DNA of 9,828 nucleotides, taken from an archaeon (lineage in GTDB: Archaea; Asgardarchaeota; Hermodarchaeia; Hermodarchaeales; Hermodarchaeaceae). Position 1 is the first letter of the stretch, and each line of letters opens with the position of its first letter. The stretch is from NCBI GenBank assembly GCA_016550405.1, contig JABXGX010000344.1, forward strand, positions 1-9,828, read 5' to 3'. Below are positions 6,602 to 9,828 of this stretch, piece by piece. Under the pieces are notes generated by a model. The model worked only from the letters and a program-made list of their open reading frames with translations. It searched no databases and was not told the origin of the DNA. The translations under genes were made by a program, and so were the position numbers.

Positions 6602-6623
6602 GAATAAAAGGCTAAATTAGCCT
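6602..6623 (-). promoter_or_regulatory. Palindrome AGGCTAAATTAGCCT next to a TATA-like box, candidate operator for the protease
   Basis: Bases 6609-6623 form a perfect 7+1+7 palindrome. Read towards the subtilase, it runs straight into CCTTTTATTC, a TATA-like element at about 6609-6602. Transcription from there would start near 6580 and give a leader of about 65-120 bases. A dimeric regulator on the palindrome would cover the BRE/TATA region and block TBP and TFB. The role is inferred from symmetry and position. Confidence 0.4.
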
Positions 6624-6885
6624 GTAAACCCAGGAACACGAGGTAAAACGTGCTAGTTCCTCTTAATATCAAGGGAGCTGAAAGAATTTCGTGACAAAAT
6701 ATCCCATATTCGTCCTTGAATGGCTTTCCTCATTCTTTGAAGTTTAGAATCTTCCAGTGCGATTGATTATGCCGATAATCACTCTCTATACAAATCGGAG
6801 AGTTAGTTTGGCAATTAATTTGAAGCTTATTGAAATAGGAGCTCAGACCTTAGGACACTGTTATTGTATTGCGTGGCACTGCCTG

Positions 6886-6893
6886 ATATAATT
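6886..6893 (+). promoter_or_regulatory. TATA-like box for the tandem-HTH regulator
   Basis: ATATAATT lies about 38 bases before the ATG at 6928. Transcription would start near 6913, leaving a short leader with AGGGTGA (6919-6925) as ribosome binding site. The GGCACTGCC palindrome (6875-6883) sits directly upstream, where an activator or autoregulator could bind. Confidence 0.45.
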
Positions 6894-6927
6894 AGATTTT
6901 AATTGAGTGGTTTGGGATAGGGTGAAT

Positions 6928-8346
6928 ATGAAGGACCAATTGGAAGAGCCATGGGAACAATCCATAAAAAGAATAATCGCCACTGCCCAACCACCTGAAA
7001 CCCGGGAAGATCTTGGTATCTATTTTCAAAATATCCGCCTTATCATCAAAAGAGCCTATGGCATGGAAATAACAGATGAAGAAATCGCGAATTTGAAGAC
7101 CCACCCTATGGCTAGTTTTTACAAAGGATGGAAGATTGCCCGGGAAGTCGGTGAGAGTTTTGAACGTCGGATTTCACTCATTGAGCGGTACCAAATCCGT
7201 GAGACCGCTCGTATCTTCCGCCTCTTAAAGGCTATTACCTATTTTCCTCCTTTCCCTGTGGAAAAAACCCTCAACACCCGAAAAATCAAGATTCTCCTTG
7301 AACTGTATCAGGACCCTTTGATCTCAAAAACACAATTGTCTAAAAAGTTCGGATTCGCCCCGCGAACCATCACGAAGGAAATGGATGAACTCAAAAGGTA
7401 TTTCCAATTAGGCTTAGCTAACGATATCGACCCTCATCGATTCAAACTAAAACGGGTGTTTGTTTCATTTCGTACGAAGTCTCACCAGCACTCCAAACTA
7501 CTGGAGAAGCAAATTACCTCCAACTATCCTCTCTTTTTACGTCGGCTAGCCTTTGACGAAAATTACCAGACCGGTTATCTGGCATACATCTATCCAGATC
7601 AACCCAAAGCGAACCAGCTGTTCACTGAGCGCATCCAAGGGTTTCAAGATGACTTCTTTGAAGAACACTGTGTCACGAGATATCTTGGTTTTAGTACCTT
7701 CCTTTCCTTTGACACTTATGATGAAGAATATGGCACCTGGCTGCTCGAACCCTACCTGGTATCCGAGGCCTTAATCAAATTCGTGAAAGACAATCACCAC
7801 ATTTTTACTCTGCCCAAAGGAATTCAATTTTCTCAATACGAACCCTTTACTCAACTAGATTTCCTTCTGAGTCAACTAGCCATGCCAAATGCCCGGAATC
7901 CCGATTTTGATTGGATGACCAACTGGTGCCACAAAGAAGGGTTCAAGTTGGCAAAAAAGACTATCCGAGCCCGTTATACTCGCTTACGATTAGCAAATGC
8001 GTTCTATCCTTATATGTACCTTCGACCCCAATCCTTTGAGGCTTGGGTCTTCCTTCGGATCAAATGCCCCTCAGAGATTATGGAAGATCTGTTGCGTCTG
8101 CCTTCGATGCTCCCGTTTGGGTACCAATATGCTACCCAAGATGGTATGGTGATCTTCTTTCCTATCCCAAGCCGCTGCGGTGTCCTTGCCGGACATCTGT
8201 TATATGCTCTCACCCGTGAAGAAGGCATCCATGAGGTGGAACTCATCCGACCGGGCATGAATCCGGGTGGACAAGTCTTAGTTGAAGCCTATTCTCGTTG
8301 GGATGAAGCACGGCAACGATGGATTGTAAAAGAGGGGGATTTTTGA
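6928..8346 (+). CDS. Large DNA-binding regulator with two tandem Lrp/AsnC-like modules
   Basis: This 472-residue soluble protein seems built of a helical N-terminal part (about 1-115) and two similar modules. Module 1 has an HTH at about 117-160 (KILLELYQDPLISKTQLSKK, then FGFAPRTITKEMDELKRY). An alpha/beta region follows at about 172-262, opening with KRVFVSFRT. Module 2 has a second, weaker HTH at about 308-360 (LDFLLSQLAMPNAR, then KKTIRARYTRLRLANAF). Its alpha/beta region at about 370-440 (AWVFLRIKCPSEIMEDLLRL, ending HEVELIRP) resembles the RAM ligand-binding domain of Lrp proteins. Typical Lrp proteins are about 150 residues, so this would be a fused pair. The ATG at 6928 has AGGGTGA close upstream; a GTG at 6907 is less likely. 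It is divergent from the secreted protease and may regulate it. The HTH call is firm; duplication and target are inference. Confidence 0.8.
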   Translation: MKDQLEEPWEQSIKRIIATAQPPETREDLGIYFQNIRLIIKRAYGMEITDEEIANLKTHPMASFYKGWKIAREVGESFERRISLIERYQIRETARIFRLLKAITYFPPFPVEKTLNTRKIKILLELYQDPLISKTQLSKKFGFAPRTITKEMDELKRYFQLGLANDIDPHRFKLKRVFVSFRTKSHQHSKLLEKQITSNYPLFLRRLAFDENYQTGYLAYIYPDQPKANQLFTERIQGFQDDFFEEHCVTRYLGFSTFLSFDTYDEEYGTWLLEPYLVSEALIKFVKDNHHIFTLPKGIQFSQYEPFTQLDFLLSQLAMPNARNPDFDWMTNWCHKEGFKLAKKTIRARYTRLRLANAFYPYMYLRPQSFEAWVFLRIKCPSEIMEDLLRLPSMLPFGYQYATQDGMVIFFPIPSRCGVLAGHLLYALTREEGIHEVELIRPGMNPGGQVLVEAYSRWDEARQRWIVKEGDF

Positions 8347-8373
8347 AAGCTTAATCTCGATTTTTGACAAATT

Positions 8374-8553
8374 TTGATTCTTTGGCTGGATATTTTAATT
8401 CGTTATTGGCATTTAGCAATTCTCCAAGGCAAGAACGAAGGGTACTTGGGATGGATTCAGTTGGCTCAGTCTCATTTATTTTTCTACTTACTTGGTCTAA
8501 TTGCGAGTGTAGCGATTTACCTCTATGAAAAAGACAACGAGGAGGAAGACTGA
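8374..8553 (+). CDS. Small single-pass membrane protein, 59 residues
   Basis: A frame from a TTG at 8374 to the TGA at 8551-8553 encodes 59 residues. It has an amphipathic, aromatic N-terminal half (LDILIRYWHLAILQG), a polar link (KNEGYLGWIQLAQSH) and one strong membrane helix (LFFYLLGLIASVAIYLY, about 35-51). It ends in the acidic tail EKDNEEED. This order is typical of a genuine small membrane protein, and I do not recognise a family. It is in the same frame as the regulator gene upstream, after two TGA stops. No ATG and no clear ribosome binding site are visible, so the start is uncertain. It lies 27 bases after the regulator stop, suggesting co-transcription. An oligo-T terminator follows at once. 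It could also be a remnant of a larger gene. Confidence 0.5.
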   Translation: MILWLDILIRYWHLAILQGKNEGYLGWIQLAQSHLFFYLLGLIASVAIYLYEKDNEEED

Positions 8554-8577
8554 TTTTTACTCTTTTTATCGTAAAAA
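8554..8577 (+). terminator. T-rich terminator with weak inverted repeat
   Basis: Right after the small membrane ORF, TTTTTACTCTTTTTATC holds two 5-T tracts. TTTTTAC (8554-8560) is the reverse complement of GTAAAAA (8571-8577). The oligo-T tracts fit an archaeal terminator for the regulator and small-ORF transcript. Confidence 0.5.
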
Positions 8578-8584
8578 CAGTAAA

Positions 8585-8592
8585 TTTTATAG
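8585..8592 (+). promoter_or_regulatory. TATA-like box for the six-pass membrane protein
   Basis: TTTTATAG lies 73 bases before the ATG at 8658 and 52 before the in-frame TTG at 8637. A start of transcription near 8614 would leave a leader of 23-44 bases. It stands just after the T-rich terminator, in line with a new transcription unit. Confidence 0.35.
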
Positions 8593-8657
8593 TTCTCGAA
8601 ACCTACAATTCAATAGAATTATTGGGGTATGGTCTCTTGAAGAAGCCCAAACCACAA

Positions 8658-9437
8658 ATGGAAGCTCTCCGTGAGCACTCTCAACTCCTGGGTGTCATTA
8701 CTGGATACATAATCTTTGTCGGGGCCTTCTACCTGTCTATCCAGTTAGCAGTATTCGGATTGACTATTCCACCCCCTGATTTTTCCCCCCTGTATAACCT
8801 GGGCTTTACAGGATCCCAAATCTATGTCCTTCGAACAATGTGGATATTCCTCATCTGGTTTATCATGTTACTACCGTTATTTGTAACGCTCACCATCAGC
8901 ATCGAATGGTTCACATATTTCATCCCACAAAAGGACGCAAAACCCTTACCAAGGTATCGACGCATTTTCGGTGGAATCGCTGGCTTTTTCCTCACCTATT
9001 GCTTCCTCCTCCTAGCCTTCGCCCTCGTCGACCTCCATTTCCTCATCCTCGTTAACATCACCAATCTGTTACCCTATCCCTACTCCCTGCCTGGCGACCA
9101 TGTAATACTCTTCCCCATCGCCTTTATAACCCTCGTCCTCTACTTCCTCACTGCCACCACAATCCAATCAGCCGCCCCAAAACAATTTCTTACTAATTGT
9201 TTCAACAACCCCTTCTTCTGGATAACGCTAATCATCCTCTACGCCCTCCAAGTAGCTGTATTATTTCATTTCGTATACACGCTTTTTGACATCGAAGAAA
9301 CCCTCTACATCCAATTCAGCCTTCTACCCATTATCTCACTCCCTCTAGCCATAATGATCCCCGCTTTACCTCTAAACTTCATTATTTTTGGAAATCATGC
9401 CACACCAGAACTGGGAAAATCCAACCTAAAAAATTGA
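8658..9437 (+). CDS. Six-pass membrane protein of unknown function
   Basis: From the ATG at 8658 this is a 259-residue protein with six hydrophobic helices, at about 10-34, 60-88, 105-133, 148-168, 185-211 and 218-244. A proline-rich outer loop (LTIPPPDFSPLYNLGFTGSQ) follows helix 1. A basic loop (KDAKPLPRYRRIFGG) between helices 2 and 3 marks the inside. The tail is short and polar. I do not recognise a family, and no transporter or enzyme signature is visible. The start is uncertain: in-frame TTGs at 8637 (GGGGT about nine bases upstream) and 8622 would add 7 or 12 residues, including KKPKPQ. The coding strand around 8990-9150 is unusually C-rich at third positions. It ends 10 bases before a possible opposing reading frame. 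Confidence 0.75.
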   Translation: MEALREHSQLLGVITGYIIFVGAFYLSIQLAVFGLTIPPPDFSPLYNLGFTGSQIYVLRTMWIFLIWFIMLLPLFVTLTISIEWFTYFIPQKDAKPLPRYRRIFGGIAGFFLTYCFLLLAFALVDLHFLILVNITNLLPYPYSLPGDHVILFPIAFITLVLYFLTATTIQSAAPKQFLTNCFNNPFFWITLIILYALQVAVLFHFVYTLFDIEETLYIQFSLLPIISLPLAIMIPALPLNFIIFGNHATPELGKSNLKN

Positions 9438-9447
9438 AAGCAACTAG

Positions 9448-9729
9448 TTAAATCAACTCAGCCATGATTCGTACTACTTCGTCATCTATGAAAATTACAA
9501 TCTCCTTCGTGGCAATCACGTTATTCAGCGTCGAATCCGTGATGATAAAAACCTCATTCGAAAAAGGATGACCTTTACAGAATATTGAATATTGCATCAC
9601 AGTCGCGCAAAGGAACTCCTCTGTTTTCCAGAGAATATCTGGGATTTTAATAGAGGCATCACCATCATCTCCCTCGTTGAGGATATGACCCACGAAGATG
9701 CCTTCAGGGTAGCGTTTGACCACCTGCAA
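9448..9729 (-). CDS. Possible small protein on the minus strand, conflicts with the opposite-strand frame
   Basis: A 93-residue frame opens with TTG at 9729. Its sequence looks strand-rich and soluble: MQVVKRYPEGIFVGHIL, then an acidic turn (NEGDDGDAS), and later SNEVFIITDSTLNNVIATKE and IVIFIDDEVVRIMAEL. I recognise no family. Its stop is 10 bases from the stop of the convergent membrane protein. There is no ribosome binding site before the TTG; an internal ATG at 9597 would give about 49 residues. The opposite strand carries a codon-aligned open frame, and bases 9748-9828 are closed on the minus strand. So this may be the antisense shadow of a plus-strand gene, or the reverse. I cannot decide from sequence alone. 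Confidence 0.4.
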   Translation of the reverse strand: MQVVKRYPEGIFVGHILNEGDDGDASIKIPDILWKTEEFLCATVMQYSIFCKGHPFSNEVFIITDSTLNNVIATKEIVIFIDDEVVRIMAELI

Positions 9730-9828
9730 CGGTATGAGATATACCGTCTACTTCGAGCACTGAGCATGCTCGTCATCTATCTAGGGTTAGGCTTCTACCT
9801 AACTTCCCCCGGAGTGTTAGGCGCCCTA
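9685..9828 (+). CDS. N-terminal part of a probable membrane protein, cut by the right edge
   Basis: An ATG at 9685 opens a frame that runs off the window. It reads MTHEDAFRVAFDHLQ, a charged helix, then YEIYRLLRALSML leading into a hydrophobic helix (VIYLGLGFYLTSPGVLG). GAGG stands two bases before the ATG, closer than usual, and a TATA-like TTTTAATAG lies at about 9645-9653. Of all six frames this is the one that looks coding to the right edge. In the same frame the sequence is open back to 9589, where a TGA (9586-9588) interrupts a protein-like stretch reaching back to 9448. A longer gene with a premature stop is therefore possible. It overlaps the competing minus-strand frame by 45 bases. 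Confidence 0.4.
   Translation, partial: MTHEDAFRVAFDHLQRYEIYRLLRALSMLVIYLGLGFYLTSPGVLGAL

Larger units (their letters stand above)
6516..6906. other. Divergent intergenic region between subtilase and tandem-HTH regulator
   Basis: This AT-rich stretch of about 390 bases has no credible gene; frames on both strands are under 30 codons. It holds a 15-base palindrome (6609-6623) and an inverted repeat ACTCTC-N11-GAGAGT (6781-6803). A bulged stem, AGGAAC with GTTCCT (6632-6661), also lies here. A 9-base palindrome GGCACTGCC (6875-6883) touches the TATA-like box of the regulator. The density of symmetric elements fits a regulated divergent promoter. Confidence 0.5.

Noticed and set aside
6653..6733. 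26-codon minus-strand frame in the intergenic region
   Set aside because: Too short, with no ribosome binding site and no recognisable family; long AT-rich spacers yield such frames by chance.
9538..9545. TGATGA resembling a C/D-box RNA C motif
   Set aside because: No matching D box (CTGA) or terminal stem within a normal C/D-RNA length.
9586..9588. In-frame TGA read as selenocysteine in a plus-strand gene
   Set aside because: No SECIS-like structure or selenoprotein motif is visible, the upstream part lacks a start codon, and the frame is in doubt because of the opposite-strand ORF.
1..9828. CRISPR array, insertion sequence or tRNA
   Set aside because: No regularly spaced direct repeats, no transposase-like catalytic motif, no terminal inverted repeats, and no T-arm GGTTCGAnTCC in a cloverleaf context were seen on either strand.

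Overview
The window most likely comes from an archaeon of about 40% GC. TATA-like boxes lie about 25-45 bases upstream of several starts. T-tracts follow several genes, and Shine-Dalgarno sites are of the GAGGTGA kind. A membrane-anchored winged-helix regulator, several lineage-specific multi-pass membrane proteins and a subtilase with a distinctive C-terminal domain are all reminiscent of Asgard-type genomes. That placement is an impression from gene style, not a proof: the window has no rRNA or universal marker gene.

Left part (1-2271). A RimJ/RimL-like GNAT acetyltransferase on the minus strand is cut by the window edge and carries an apparent one-base frameshift. It is divergent from a two-gene plus-strand operon. 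The first operon gene is a five-pass membrane protein with a sizeable predicted extracellular domain. The second, 21 bases downstream, is a winged-helix DNA-binding protein anchored by two C-terminal membrane helices. The ribosome binding site of the second gene is buried in a 12-base-pair perfect inverted repeat (15 pairs with one bulge). This suggests that making the regulator depends on translating the membrane protein. The pair looks like an undescribed membrane sensor plus tethered transcription factor.

Middle part (2357-4520). Three minus-strand genes follow: a small four-helix membrane protein, a larger multi-pass membrane protein with a strong ribosome binding site, and a cysteine-rich DUF3795-type protein. 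T-tract terminators lie after the second and third. A 416-base gap then holds a short plus-strand reading frame with its own hairpin-and-T terminator, and the strong hairpin terminator of the next gene.

Right part (4521-9828). A secreted subtilisin-like (S8) protease with a complete catalytic triad is divergent from a 472-residue DNA-binding protein. The latter appears to be two Lrp/AsnC-like HTH-plus-alpha/beta modules in tandem. The roughly 400-base space between them carries a 15-base perfect palindrome next to a TATA-like box that could drive the protease, so the regulator may control the protease. Downstream of the regulator are an unlisted 59-residue single-pass membrane ORF, an oligo-T terminator and a six-pass membrane protein. 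At the right edge two codon-aligned opposite-strand reading frames compete, and I cannot settle which is real.

Overall this is an accessory, envelope-oriented region: membrane proteins of unknown function, a secreted protease and two regulators. No mobile element, CRISPR array, tRNA or rRNA is visible.
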